From positions 27,329,118-27,389,117 of the forward strand of contig OX442314.1 of assembly GCA_949358305.1 (NCBI GenBank): a stretch of DNA of 60,000 nt. The letters are read 5' to 3'. The notes under the pieces are model-generated. The model searched no databases and was not told the origin of the DNA. It was given only the letters and a program-made list of their open reading frames with translations. Origin of the DNA: Strigamia acuminata. Taxonomy: Eukaryota > Arthropoda > Chilopoda > Geophilomorpha > Linotaeniidae. Below, in pieces: positions 11,846 to 24,028 of the stretch (positions are counted from its first letter, which is position 1; every line of letters begins with the position of its first letter). Both the position numbers and the translations under genes were made by a program.

Positions 11846-12428
11846 TACAGTCGTGAACAAAAAAAACTTCCCTTCAGTTTAGCTGTTTTAAGTTTATCTA
11901 TCATTATTTGCCGGTCTATCTTTTAATACTGTTGTTAGGGCAAGACGAGAGACCGGGTCAAGATTGATGTCATTGAAACTCAATGGATTTTTATGGAAGT
12001 CGGGTCACTTCATCGAATCCCGTTTCATCAAATGGCGGTTTTTTTCGATGAAATGTACCATTTTTTCAACATTTTCGATGAAACAGTACAGTAAAAAAAT
12101 TCAAAAACCAAAAACCTAACCTAACCTGACCTGACCGAACCTGATCTGACCTAACCTACCTAACCTAACCTAACCTGACCTAACCTGACCTAACACAACC
12201 TAACCTATTCACATAGTCACGTGAATAACATCCCCGATGATGGCTGAAAATTCGATGAAACGTACCAAGCAGAATTTAAATTCGATGAAACGACCCCCGT
12301 TTTCCCACATTTCAAAAAATGATAAAAAATTAGAATTTGATGAAGTGATCCGACCTGATTTTTATGCCACCTGGTAGATAAACTTAAAACAGCTAAACTG
12401 GAGAGAAGTTTTTTTGTCCACGACTGTA
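11846..12428. mobile_element. Tc1/mariner-type MITE, TACAGTCGTG ends, host of a nested element
   Basis: Inverted ends TACAGTCGTGAACAAAAAAA...AACTTC...GTTTAGCTGTTTTAAG and their complement ending CACGACTGTA, with TA at both borders. The centre is occupied by the Mutator-like insert at 11996-12356. Confidence 0.8.
11996..12356. mobile_element. Mutator-like MITE with 10 bp duplication and CCTAA array
   Basis: Flanked on both sides by GATTTTTATG (11986-11995 and 12357-12366). Ends are AAGTCGGGTCACTTCATCGAA and the complementary TGATGAAGTGATCCGACCT. An internal tract of CCTAACCTAACCTGACC repeats lies at about 12115-12205. A 154 bp relative in gene B (21235-21388) has a 9 bp duplication, as expected for Mutator-type elements. 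Confidence 0.78.
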
Positions 12429-12808
12429 CAACCAATTAAGTGGACATAAAACTTCATAACATCGCCATAATTGTCACAAAAATTCCATCATTTTTGGTTG
12501 CAAAACAAACATAAACCAACTTGGCGCCAAGAACGTCAAAATGACTTCACAGGAATTCCAGATGAATGTAAAAAGGAGAGGAACTAATTAATTTTGCATG
12601 ATATGGTGCTGACCTAAATAAGGATGTTTGATTCTTGAAAAAGTACCCTTGTGCAGCGCCTAAGCTAGAAATAAAAGGTATTGATTTCCGTAATTCCTTT
12701 GAGGGTTTGGCGTCTTGACAATGCTTTTAACAAGAATTTATATTTCCATTTTTTGAGCATTAAGATGTGGCAGTAGAGGATTAATAACACTTTTATTTAC
12801 ATTTAGAC

Positions 12809-15800
12809 ATGGTTTCTGTGATACGTTACCGTGGTTATGGAATTCATCGCGCGCAACAAAGAGCGAGAACTCCGTCACCTGAACGAAATCACATACGGCA
12901 GCTCGAACCTCCAAAACGAAGACAGCACGTCGATCTGAGTTCTATAATCTTGGAAACTGATATTCCTGGGCCTGAACCAGGTACAGTAACTCAATTTATT
13001 TCCAGTGAGGGGTTTCAATAATGCGATGAGGATCTGATTATCTGATAATGAAAACAATAAATTTAATTGCTAGAAGAGTCGCCATTTTGTTGTAGAAAAC
13101 TGGAACAAGTGTGAACACAAGACTTTCTAAAAGTGGGCGGGTTTTGTAGAAAAGTAGTTCAAGTGTGAACGTGGCACAAATTTAAATTACTTTGTTTTTG
13201 AGTATCTCCGATAGTTTTGCGGAAGGATGCTTGTAAGGTTATAAAAAGATCATGCTATGACTTTGAACTCGTACAACCAAGTACGATCCAATTATGAATC
13301 CATTGCAGCCAAGCACATGGTTTAGACTTTAAACATGCCAAAAATCAATGTGTGTGAACCTTGGCCATATGAGAATGAATGGAATCATAATTTAAGTGCT
13401 AAAATCATCTGTTCGGATTATTATACTTTAGCATATTTTTACATTTTCTGAAAGCCCATAATAAAAACCCAACAATCATAGAAAAAAATTAAATTGTTGC
13501 AGTAATTATTTTACAGTATTAATCTAAAAACATAGGAAACAAACAAGTAAACATCTGTAATGCATGGACGCATTACCTATTAGACTTCTAAACCGCTTCT
13601 ACACGAGATTTAACTCGTTGCAAATGCGCGATGTAGACGGTATGCTGAGTTCATTGCAGTTGTCCGTTTGGCTCTAGCTGCTATAGTTTTTGCGGAATTG
13701 ATACGGACGGACAGACGGACATGATCGTTTTATTAGACTTTCTAAACATCAGGTTTAGAAGTCGAAAAGCAATACGTGATGGGAGCATAACGTAGTCAGT
13801 TCTGAAGTTCATTTGACCTGGATCCAGTTTTTAGATCTAGGTGGATCCAAGATGTCTGACCTTAATCAATCCATTGTTTTCGAATGACAGGATTGATTGG
13901 AAATATAACTTATAGGTCATAAATCTATAAGTTATAAAAAGTGCAATCGCAAAACCTCTAATGTCACATAAAAAATTTTTTTGAACCATCATGAATGATT
14001 AAAAAAATTCTGAATCAAATTTTGAATCACAGTCAGTCTGCGCATGTGCATGACTGTCTGATTCGAACTGATGATGGAGGGCAAGAAGACTGCGACCATC
14101 ATGCATTGCTGTTTGTTATCTACGTTTTTGGATTGTTGTTATAAAATAATTACTTAATCAATTTAATCTTTAACTTTAACTTTATGACTTTATGACTTTA
14201 TGACTTTTATAAGGCATTTAAGGAGAATAAGTCACTTTATCTCTCGGAATTGAACGCACCGAAAATATTAAAGATGGAGAAATTTAGGCGAAACTAAACA
14301 CTAAGATTTGAAAATTGTGTATGCTCTGTATTTCTACAGATCCAGCGATGGTTCAATATGAGATTCGAATAGCAACGGGAGATATATTTGGGGCTGGAAC
14401 TGATGCAAACGTTTATATTTCGGTTTTTGGGACCAGTGGCGAATCTGGAAAGCTACAAGTGACAAAGAAGTACACAAATTTGTTTGAACGTGGACGAACC
14501 GACTGTTTTATAATGGATTTGCCGGATGATTTGGGAGAGTTGACCAAGGTAATTTCACTCTACACTTTTTGAATTTTGCAGATTTAATTAATTAGTGGTA
14601 AAACTGTGATATTGAAGTACAGAAGATGCGAAAGCTGGAATGTATTTGTGAGGTGTAAAAATAGGAAAATCAATATTGATTGAAAACTCTCAATTTGAGC
14701 AAGTGTTCAATTGAGAAAGATCTGTTTCTGGCAGCTTCAAAAAGCTGCTGACATTTAACAACGACGCTTAAGACAGGTGGCATTTCTAATCATTCAAGCT
14801 TCAGTTCAATCTGGGTGGAAATGTGCAAACACGGTAAAAGCATTTGCACCACTATGTCAACCGATCTTTCTTTCCTTTGGTATTTGCATAGCCAGAATGG
14901 AAAAAAGTATTCAAAACTAAGTTTGGGAGTTTATCCCATTTGAACTCGCAAATCAAGACACTAGAGATAAAAAACTTAGATGTTTCTTAGACTAAACTTA
15001 GAGTAAGAATAAATTTTATTATTTTGCATATTTCAATTTTTTTTTTGCATATATTGGAATTTTTTGTGCATATTATATGCGCCTATAACAAAATTTATTT
15101 TGCATATATATCCGGGGTCTACTGATCATGTGTAGACGTGTTTGTGCAAATCGAGGGCCTTATTGGGCCTTATTTTAGGGCCTAGGTCCTTTATATTTTT
15201 TTGAATGAAAATCAATAATCATGTTTACCAATATCAATGAACCGTAGTGAAATGTGCACATCTTATTACGATAATGCGTTTTCACTGACGCTCTTTGATT
15301 GTTTTAGGGGAGAGCCAGCTCGCACATAACACAATTGCCTCGATCCTGGCACATGTTACAAGCGCCACTTGGTTCTCGTGTTAAATCTCATAACAAGACC
15401 TAACATGATAGTGCTACTCTTTATTCAGTGTGCCTTCTGTTTCTCATTGCACATTTGAAGGCTGTGATGGCATTTCGGAAACGCCAAATCTCATTGTCAC
15501 TATTCTTTCGTATTTGATACATTTACACGCAATTCTTTTTGGAGAAAACCTATATTGAGGAAACGAACCGACATCAATAGATCTTACCCAATCACAGCGC
15601 ATCATTAAAATAATACGTTAATGTTGGACATGAACGTAGCCACTGCCTAAATCAAAACTTAAAAAAAAAGAGCCTGTAAAAACAGAATTGGATGTGCAGT
15701 CGTGTTCAAAAAAACTGGACCCTCACTCTGGCTGGCAGTTGAAATTGTGAGTAATTTCGTATTTTGCCACTAGGTGAAACACCAGACATCAGCAGGTGAA

Positions 15801-16417
15801 AATACTTGTATAATACTTGTAGCAGACAAGAGTATACAAGTTTAATCACTTCTTGATGTCTGGTGTTTAACCTAGTGGCACAACACGAAATTACTTGCAA
15901 TTTCAATTGCCAGCCTAGAGTGAGGGTCCAGTTTTTTTGAACACGATTGTACAGTCGAAACTTGTTATAATGAACAGGGCTGGACTGGGAACAAATTTAT
16001 TGCCGGGAAATCTGGGTGTCCGGGCCACAATTAATGAAGTCGGGACAGGCCAGAGCGGGCGGCCACGGGCCCCCGGGAAACTCCCGGTAGCCCGCCGGGC
16101 CAGTCCAGCACTGATAACGAATTGCAAGGGACCGAAAAAACCGTTTTGTTATAATTATAACGAATTTTTTTAAATATACAAAAGGCTAACTTACTAACAT
16201 TTTGCTTTCTGACTAGCTTCGCATTGAACACGATGACAGTGGTTTCGGTGCAGCTTGGCTCTTGGATTGTGTGCACATCACTAACCTGGCAACCCTTGTA
16301 TCAAATGTTTTTCTCTGCAACGAATGGTTAGACAATGAACACGGCACATTTCGCGACCTTAGTCCATTGCAAGTGGGTTCTGTCGAAGATGGAGCCACAC
16401 AAACCGACGAAGACTAA
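12809..16417 (+). CDS. PLAT gene A: single PLAT-domain protein, 193 aa
   Basis: Three exons: 12809-12980, 14340-14548 and 16217-16417; phases 1 and 0 at the junctions. Exon 1 encodes a family-specific N-terminus (MVSVIRYRGYG..., then HVDLSSIILETDIPG). Exons 2 and 3 form one PLAT/LH2 beta-sandwich: YEIRIATGDIFGAGTDANVYI, FERGRTDCF, LGELTK, LRIEHDDSGFGAAWLLD, FLCNEWLD, ending ATQTDED. PLAT domains bind calcium, lipids or protein partners. There is no signal peptide or membrane segment, so an intracellular protein is expected. It is closest to gene B. Intron 2 (1.67 kb) is swollen by transposons absent from B. A splice acceptor (TTTAG|AC) directly precedes the ATG, so there is a 5'UTR exon that I could not place. 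Confidence 0.88.
15695..15952. mobile_element. Tc1/mariner-type MITE in intron 2 of gene A
   Basis: Ends CAGTCGTGTTCAAAAAAACTGG and complement AGTTTTTTTGAACACGATTGTA, with long inverted arms (GACCCTCACTCTGGCTGGCAG; CACCAGACATCA). Absent from the matching intron of gene B. Confidence 0.8.
15975..16113. mobile_element. hAT-like MITE nested in another repeat, 8 bp duplication
   Basis: CAGGGCTGGACTGG...CCAGTCCAGCACTG, flanked by ATAATGAA and ATAACGAA (7 of 8 identical). The host sequence (AGTCGAAACTTGTTATAATGAA ... TTGTTATAATTATAACGAA) is itself repeat-like. Confidence 0.78.
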
Positions 16418-17280
16418 GATGAGTTTATTTATTTTCTATAACTTTTCCAGATTTCTTTACTAACAGCTTTAATTAAACACCACAATTCAATGTGATTGCT
16501 TTCTGTCCGTTTGATAAATAAATTATTGTCATTTATTCTTCTATCCGAAGTATTTTCAAATGTTATTGCTTATGAGCAAATTTTCCAAGCAGTTTTCCAT
16601 TAGACCATTAGATGCACTTACTACTTCACCAATGCATTACATACACAAGTCTCTTGAAAATTAACTTTACTGTTACATACGCTTTTTTTTGTTTACAGTA
16701 AAAGCTGTTTTATTCGGCAGGGGATTAACCGGAAACCTCTATTATCAGGAATCTAACGTGCACTCCTCTTGCTTGTGGGAATCTCTCAATTGCCCCTGCT
16801 ACCCCTAGATTACACCGTCAACCTAACCTAACCTAACCTAACCTAACTGTATCTAAGCACCTTAAAAACGGGATTGCTAAAGTGAAGTAATCCGGATTTC
16901 TCGATAGAAAAATTCTTTTGGGGTTCCACTAATAACTTTTTTTCGAGGCTCGCAAAACCTCTAGCCGGCTTTACTTACGGATGGCGAAGTCAGTTTGAAA
17001 TTAGAGTTCATCTGTGACTGACAAAAGCAGAAATAAAAGCTATAAATATTTTCTCAACGATAGAATCACTAAATACCTCTGCGGATGATTTTGATATCCG
17101 GCAATCCTATGGTCCCGACCTTGTCAGATAAAATAGCTTTTACAGAATATTGTTGTAGTATTCGAGGACAATCAATGTTCATGGTGAAAAATTTGTGAAA
17201 GATCCAAAATTGAAAGAAAGAAAAAAAACCGTGGTTTTTGGTGCTCACAATTAAATGCCGATGTAATGTGCAGTGCAGTG

Positions 17281-17528
17281 CAGTGCTGGACTGGCCCGGG
17301 CAGGCCCGAGGCAGGCCCACCGTAGCCTGTCCCTGGGGCCCGACGCATCCAGATTTTCCAGTACTAAATTTGTAGCCAGTCCAGGGGTCGGCAACTTGCG
17401 GCTCTTTTGATGTCGGAGAACAGTGAGAATAGATGGAGTAGAGAGTAGACGGACAGCTAACCGTCGTGTTAGTGGCTCTTTAATTGTAATTTTTGGTTCT
17501 TCCGTCTCAAAAGGTTGCTGGCCACTGC
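17281..17528. mobile_element. Two abutting hAT-like MITE copies
   Basis: A CAGTGCTGGACTGG-family copy (17281-about 17391) loses its last bases where a CAGGGGTCGGCAAC-family copy (17389-17528) begins. The latter ends in AAAAGGTTGCTGGCCACTG, a mutated inverse end. Confidence 0.6.
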
Positions 17529-18185
17529 CCTCTAACGCTGAGGCTCCAAGTGAACGCTTTTTCAACAACTGGATATGCATCCCAAGCAGACGGGTCATGG
17601 CTGACCTAGATTTTGTTTCGTTCATGCCTGGTGGATGAGATTGGATTTTTACTTCTGTAAAAATAACAGCTCCATCAGGGCTGAAGAGAATGGTGGGGGT
17701 CGCCAGTCCAAATTACCCGGTCACGACTATGTTGAATACAGGGCTTGAAATGTACCGGAGCAAATTATGGAAAAATGTTCTGGTTTCGTGATATTTTTTT
17801 TTATTGTGATTTTGTGATTGTAAGAATAATTTGTTCAAACATCCGGTTCGTAAAATTTTCCATTTCGAGCTCTGGATTGAATAAATGTATTTTTTCCTGT
17901 TTCGTTTGTATACCAGGCACGGCATGTACTTTTTTCTTTCTTTCTTGTTTTGTTTTTTTCAACTTCAGTAAATGTCCTGTATAACAATTTATAGCTGGTC
18001 CACCAATCTTGCCACACATTTTTTTCTTAGGGGGCCCAAACTAGCTCTTGGAAGCTCTGAAAGCCATGTTTCCATTTCAACAGCTGATTTCACAACACAG
18101 TACAGAATAAATTCTCCAATATGATGAAAAACTATATATAAAATTTATAATATATATATATACAGTATTTATATAGTAAAAAGCA

Positions 18186-18451
18186 GTGGCTATGTTCATG
18201 TCCGACGTTCATGTATTATTTTAATGACGCGCTGTGATTGGTTGAGATCTATTGATGTCGGTTTGTTTCCTCAACGCACGTTCTCTCAAAACGATGTTTT
18301 TGAGATTTTCCCATCTTTTTTTCTTACAAGGGGGGCTATGTCCCCCATGACTCCGAGTATTTTCATCAATGTATCTACGCATCTCTCAACCAATCATAGC
18401 GAGTCATAAAAATAATACGTCCATGTCCGACATGAACATGGCCTCTTCGAT
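18186..18451. mobile_element. Fold-back MITE, GTTCATGTCCGAC ends
   Basis: Left end GGCTATGTTCATGTCCGACGTTCATGTATTATTTT and right complement AAAATAATACGTCCATGTCCGACATGAACATGGCC. The inner arms (CTGTGATTGGTTGAGA / TCTCAACCAATCATAG) also pair. A half copy is at about 15575-15645. Confidence 0.75.
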
Positions 18452-18782
18452 AATAAAATGGGTGACATATTTTCATGCATATATTCTTTTCTGCAGAAAC
18501 TTTATTACAGGCCCAGTGCATAGTCTAAAGGTTAAAAATCGAGTGCTTAAACATTATTGACATACCAGTATTCAACTTTTGTATATATCAATAATTTGAT
18601 GATGAAATTTTATTAGCAGTTGCTCTTTCATTTATGTATTTATTTAAATTCAAGCTGTGTGCCAGCTTGTATTGATCTGATAAAGGGTGTTTCCGTTAGC
18701 ATTGGATTTACGATCATAGTTCATTTATTCGACAGTGAAAAAATAGTCTTTTTTTTATTCACATTTAAGGAACTGGTTAAGG

Positions 18783-18970
18783 CAGGGGTCGGCAACCTGC
18801 GGTTCTTTCGATGTCAAGATCAAATACAATAATATTGAAACAAAAATGTTAGTGGCTCTTTAAAAACTGGGAAATTTTGTAAATTGTAAATTTTGGCTCT
18901 TCCGTCTCACAAGGATGGCTCTTCCGTCTCACAAGGATGGCTCTTCCGTCTCAAAGGGTTGCCGACCCCT
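18783..18970. mobile_element. hAT-like MITE (CAGGGGTCGGCAACCT family)
   Basis: Starts CAGGGGTCGGCAACCTGCGG and ends GGGTTGCCGACCCCTT; an internal GGCTCTTCCGTCTCACAAGGAT unit is present two to three times in tandem. Absent from the paralogous spacer after gene B (about 23335-23345), so inserted after the duplication. Confidence 0.75.
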
Positions 18971-19757
18971 TTGAAAATATGGGTTGGCATTAAACTATTG
19001 GTGGGTTTTCCTTTCAAGCAGGTTGTACTGCATTGACCATACAAAACACACCAAACAGTGTATTGTATTTTTTCTATTTGCATAACAATGTTTCTAAAAA
19101 TAAGTTCTACTTAATGCAGTTATAATAATGCCGCCCACAATAAGAAAACTACAAATTAACGATGTTATAATGTTATTTTGCAATGATTTTTCTCATAGAG
19201 GGGGGCAACCATTGTTGCGATCACATGATTGTATCACCTGACCGCATTTTTCCAAAGGTTATAATTAAATATGGTTGTTAAGTTTGTTTTTGTAGCAAAC
19301 AGAAAAAGAATTACTGGAATAAAAGTTCAAATGGAAATCAATGTGTACCAACATAATGTAGCTTAGTAAAATAAGTTGAATTGTTTTGTTTACTGCTTCA
19401 ACATCTGTCACTAAACCACTTGTAAATACAATTATTACAGTCCATATTTTAATATTCATGCTTTATTACCTCAATATTTGCCATATGGAAATGAGCTTTG
19501 AATACAAATATTTAAAACAATTAAATACTTTATATTCATTTATTTAACTTGTAATTATATTGCCCTTACTTGTTTAATGTGTGGACATTTTTCATTCATT
19601 TCATTACAATGAGCTTGTATCTTATAGAATTTTTTAATTAAAATTTTCAATATATTTTTACTCCACATTTCTTGCTCTCTTTTCTTTAAAACAATTATTT
19701 CCTACATAAATTTATGTGAGTTGGTCGTTTTTAAATAAAATTCCATATTTCATATTG

Positions 19758-20013
19758 TACAACCCAGTTGCAAAAACTCGAATGAGCTGATTGGATTTTT
19801 TTGAAATGTATCACAGTTACAAAAATAAAGCTAACTTTTGATGTGTTTTGAATATTGTTAAAAACCTTTTTTCCACTGAAAGAGAAGAGTTTAATTAACC
19901 TAGTTTAGTTGGTTTCAGATAATTTGTCTATTTCATAACTACACAGTGATTGAAAGAAAAAGCACTTTATTTGAAAAGATAGAGTGATTGTATATTTTTG
20001 CAACTGGGTTGTA
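19758..20013. mobile_element. TA-flanked MITE upstream of gene B, with empty site upstream of gene C
   Basis: Ends TACAACCCAGTTGCAAAAA and TTTTTGCAACTGGGTTGTA. The duplicated region before gene C (about 23970-23995) reads straight through without it. Confidence 0.8.
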
Positions 20014-20039
20014 TAAATATATCTACCGGGTATATTGAA

Positions 20040-20146
20040 TTTTGTAGCTATAGCAACAAATCAAACTCCTAACATAACGTGTAACTAGAATTGACAGTTA
20101 TTCTGGATATCTTAACGTCGTTTTAACGTCCGGCCATATTGTGCAG
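20040..20146 (+). other. Conserved promoter and untranslated 5' exon of gene B
   Basis: The block ends TTGTGCAG|GTGGGT. Related blocks end at 24107 (gene C), 27080 (gene D) and 29723 (gene E), each followed by GTAGGT or GTAAGT. It precedes the coding exon by about 660 bp, whose ATG sits two bases after a TTTAG acceptor. Confidence 0.6.
20044..20057 (+). promoter_or_regulatory. X-box-like (RFX) motif, gene B
   Basis: GTAGCTATAGCAAC, an imperfect palindrome close to the RFX consensus GTNRCC-AT-RGYAAC. It is followed by CAAATCAAACTCCTAACATAAC and, 90 bp on, a conserved splice donor (after 20146). Confidence 0.5.
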
Positions 20147-20811
20147 GTGGGTAAATTATAGTACCAAATTTTGAGGGGATTACTAAGTGACTAAAGGAAA
20201 TTGATTGGCGGTTTTGCCATTAGAATTGAAAGGTGTGGATAAACATGTAGATATGAGTAGATATGGAAACGTTATAGATATTGGATTGATCGATATCAAA
20301 ACAGTACCAAACCTCAATTCGTTTATTAAAACCGACTTCTGGTTTGTTGATAAATGGTTTTATAAAATCGGTTTCGAAGTTTGAGCAAATCATTTATTAG
20401 CTTGCAACCAAGGGTAGAACCAGGATTAAGTGGATATAAAACTTCATAACATTGCCCTAATTGTCACTAAAATTCCATCATTTTTGGTTGCAAAAACAAA
20501 CATAAATCAACATGGCGCCAAGAACGTCAAAACCAACAATGACGTCACAGGAATTCCAGATGAATGTAAAAAGGTGAGGAACTAATTACTTTTACATGAT
20601 ATGGTGCTGACCTAAGTAAGGATGTTTGATTCTTGAAAAAGTACCCTTGTGCAGCGCCTAAAGTAATGTAGAAATAAAAGATGTTGATTTCCGTAATTCC
20701 TTTGAGGTTTTGGCGTCTTGACAATGGTTTTAACAAGAATTTATATTTCCATTAGTTGAACATGGAGGTGTGTCAGTAGAGGATTAATAACACTTTTATT
20801 TTTATTTAGAC

Positions 20812-22874
20812 ATGGTTTCTATGATACGTTACCGTGGTCAAGGATTTGCTGCCCTGCGAACACCGAGACCTCCGTCACGTGAACCAAAACCCATAACGAA
20901 GCTCGAAATTCCAAAAAGCAGACAGCATGTCGATCTGAGTTCTATAATCTTCGAAACTGATATTCCTGGACCTGAATCAGGTACGGTAACTCAATTTATT
21001 TCCAGTGAGGGGTTTCAATAATGCGATGAGTATCTGATTATTTGATAATCAAAACAATGAAAATTGAATTATTTTGAGTATCTGTGATAGTTTGCGGAAG
21101 GATGCTTGTGGGGTTATAAAAAGATCATGTTATAACTTGTAACTCGTGTAACCGAGCATGATCCAATTATGAAATATGTTAATGACACAGCACTCAGAAT
21201 CCATTACAACCACACATGGTTTAGACTTTAAACAGAAGTCGGGTCACTTCATCGAATCCCGTTCCATCGAATGGCGGGTTTTCGATGACACGCACCGATC
21301 GGAATTTAATTCGATGAGATGACCCCTGTTTTCCAAAATTCCAAGAAATGCGATAAAATGAAAATTCGATGAAACGGGATTCGATTTGCTTTAAACATGC
21401 CAAAAATCAACAACTTGGCCATATGAGAATGAACGGAATCATAATTCAAGTGCTACAATCATCATTGTTTATATTTCAGCACTTGAGTGACTAGGTCAAT
21501 AGGTGTGTTTAATTTTTTAAAGGAGTAGTCGCTTCTCTTCCTTCCTTTTCCACAAGTCACTTTATGAATGGACGCATTAATTTGTTAACCAAATGCTAAG
21601 TTTGAATAATTTCAAAAATAACCACCATTTACCGTATTTCGTCGAATCTAAGATGCATTTTTTACCCATAAAACAGAGTGCATCTTACAATTGATGGCGT
21701 CTTAGAATCGAATAAATACGGTAACGTGAAAAGATGAAAACATCTGTGCATATGCAATGCCATCGGTCACAATTCCATAAACAATGTAAGGAAGTTCAAA
21801 TAGCGTCTTTACTCTTTACGTATAAGTAATCTCTCAGAATTAAACGCACCGAAAATATTAAAGATAGAGAAATTTAGTTGAAACTAAACAATAAGATTTG
21901 AAAATTGTGTATACTCTGTATTTCTACAGATCCAGCAATGGTTCAATATGATATTCGAATAACAACGGGAGATATTTTCGGGGCTGGAACTGATGCAAAC
22001 GTTTATATTTCGGTTTTTGGGACCAAAGGCGAATCTGGAAAGCTAAAACTGACAAAGAAGTACACAAATTTGTTTGAACGTGGACGAACTGACTGTTTTA
22101 TAATGGATTTGCCCGATGATTTGGGAAAGTTGACCAAGGTAATTTTACTCTACACTTTTTGAATTTTTTATACGGGTGTTTAAATAATTAGTGGTAAAAC
22201 TGCTCAATCTAATGTCTACGATATAAAGTACAGAAGATGAGAAAGCTGAAATGTATTTGAGAGGAAAATCAATATTGATTTGAAACTGTCAATTTGAGCA
22301 AATGTTCAATTGAGAAAGATTTGCTTCTGGCAGCTTTAAAAAGCTTTAAAAAGCTGCTGACGTGTGACAACGACGCATTTCTAATTATTCAAGCTTCGTT
22401 CTAATCACTCAAGCTTCGTTCTAATCACTCAAGCTTCAGTTCAATCTGGGTGGAAATGTGCAATCACGGTAAAAGCATTTGCACCACTATGTCAACCGAT
22501 CTTTCTTTCCTTTGGTTGGTATTTGCATAGCCAGAACGAAAAAAAGTATTCAAAACTTAATTTGGGAGTTTATTCCATTTAAACTCTCAAATCAAGACTC
22601 TAGAGATAAAAAACGTTCTCTATAGATTATCTTATAGTTAAAGACTGGTACTAAAATTTTGCTTTCTGACTAGCTTCGCATTGAACACGACAACGGTGGT
22701 TTCGGTGCAGCTTGGCTCTTGGATTGTGTGTACGTCAGTAACATGAAAACCCGGGTATCAAATGTTTTTCTCTGCAACGAATGGTTAGACAAGAAACACG
22801 GCACATCTCGCGACCTTAGTCCATTGCAAGTGGGTTCTTTCGCAGATGTAGCCACACAAACCGATGAAAACTAA
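20812..22874 (+). CDS. PLAT gene B: single PLAT-domain protein, 192 aa
   Basis: Exons 20812-20980, 21930-22138 and 22674-22874, with the same phases and exon lengths (169, 209, 201) as its neighbours. The N-terminus MVSMIRYRGQGF and the HVDLSSIIFETDIPG segment match gene A. The PLAT core contains YDIRITTGDIFGAGTDANVYI and LRIEHDNGGFGAAWLLD; the C-terminus is ATQTDEN. It is the recent tandem copy of gene A: introns, flanks and even the 5' region from 20316 align with 11225 onward. Intron 1 carries two MITEs, at 21235-21388 and 21630-21723. The first is missing from gene A, where the target is intact. Function unknown beyond PLAT-domain binding; intracellular, no signal peptide. Confidence 0.88.
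21235..21388. mobile_element. Mutator-like MITE in gene B intron 1, 9 bp duplication
   Basis: CTTTAAACA occurs on both sides (21226-21234 and 21389-21397). Gene A intron 1 has the single unoccupied target at about 13326-13336. Sequence related to 11996-12356. Confidence 0.82.
21630..21723. mobile_element. Palindromic MITE, second copy
   Basis: TACCGTATTTCGTCGAATCTAAGATGC with inverse end GCGTCTTAGAATCGAATAAATACGGTA; a relative of 5155-5262, with TA borders. Confidence 0.8.
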
Positions 22875-24014
22875 GATGAGTTTGTTTATTTTTTGCAAGT
22901 TTTACAGATTTACAGACTTAAGGTGACTAAGATAAATTTGATAGTACTAATTTGATGATGCTTTACAACTTTGTAATTGAAAATTTTTCTCTAACCTGTT
23001 TGGTTTAAAAGTTAGAAAGTGAATGACCTTGAAACTGGCCTTCAAAGTCAAATTTGATGACATCATTGGATTGCGCTCACCTACTTCCTATACGATCGCT
23101 TCATCAAAGTTGGCCGAGATGCAATTGCTCAGGAATTATTTGGAGGGGACCAGACTTTGATGATGAAATTTTATTAGCAGTTGCTCTTTCATTTATGTAT
23201 TTATTTAAATCCAAGCTGTGTGCCAGCTTGTATTGATCTGATAACAGGTGTTTCCGTTAGCATTGGATTTACGATCATAGTTCATTTATTCGACAGTGAA
23301 AAAATAGCCTTTTTTCCTATTCACATTTAAGGAACTGATTAAGGGCAGGTTGTACTGCATTGACCATTCAAAACACACCAAGCACGGTATTGTATTTTTT
23401 CTATTTCCATAACAATGTTTCGAAATATAAATTCTACTTAATGCAATTAATTTGGCAACAGTTATAATTAAATTTGGTTGCTAAGTTTCTTTTTCTAGCA
23501 AACAGAAAGAAATTACTGGAATAAAAGTTTAAATGGAAATCAATATTAGTACCAACATAATGTAGCTTAGTAAAATAAGTTGAATTGTTTTGTTTACAGC
23601 TTTTACATCTATTACTAAACCACTTGTTAATACAATTATTACAGTCCATATTTTAATATTCATTATTCATGCTTTTATAATTCAATATTTACTATATGGA
23701 AATGAGCTTTGAATACAAATATTTAAAAAATTAAATATTTTATATTCATTTATTTAACTTGTAATTATATTGTTATTATATTGCACTTGTTTAATGTGTG
23801 GAAATTTTTCATTCATTTCAATGAGCTTGTATCTTATAGAATTTTTTAATTAAAATTTTCAATATATTTTTACTCTACATCATTTCTTGCTCTTTTTTCT
23901 TTAAAACAATTATTTCTTTCATAAATTTATGTGAGTTGGTCGTTTTTAAATAAAATTCCATATTTCATATATTGTACATACACATTATAAATATATCCGG
24001 GTGTATCGAATTTT
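22875..24014. other. Spacer between genes B and C, duplicate of the A-B spacer
   Basis: From about 23150 to 24250 it aligns with 18590-20290 (minus the insertions at 18783-18970 and 19758-20013). No coding sequence is seen. The gene C promoter lies at its right end. Confidence 0.65.
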
Positions 24015-24028
24015 GTAGCTATGGCAAC
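24015..24028 (+). promoter_or_regulatory. X-box-like (RFX) motif, gene C
   Basis: GTAGCTATGGCAAC, one base from the symmetric X-box GTTGCTATGGCAAC found at gene E. The untranslated exon donor follows after 24107. Confidence 0.55.

Larger units (their letters stand above)
16420..18782. other. Spacer between genes A and B, transposon fragments only
   Basis: Holds the gene A 3' flank (AATAAA-like motifs near 16515-16525), a CCTAA array at about 16819-16848, hAT-like copies at 17281-17391 and 17389-17528, and a fold-back element at 18186-18451. From about 18590 the sequence matches the spacer after gene B (from 23150), showing that the spacer was duplicated with the gene. Confidence 0.6.
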
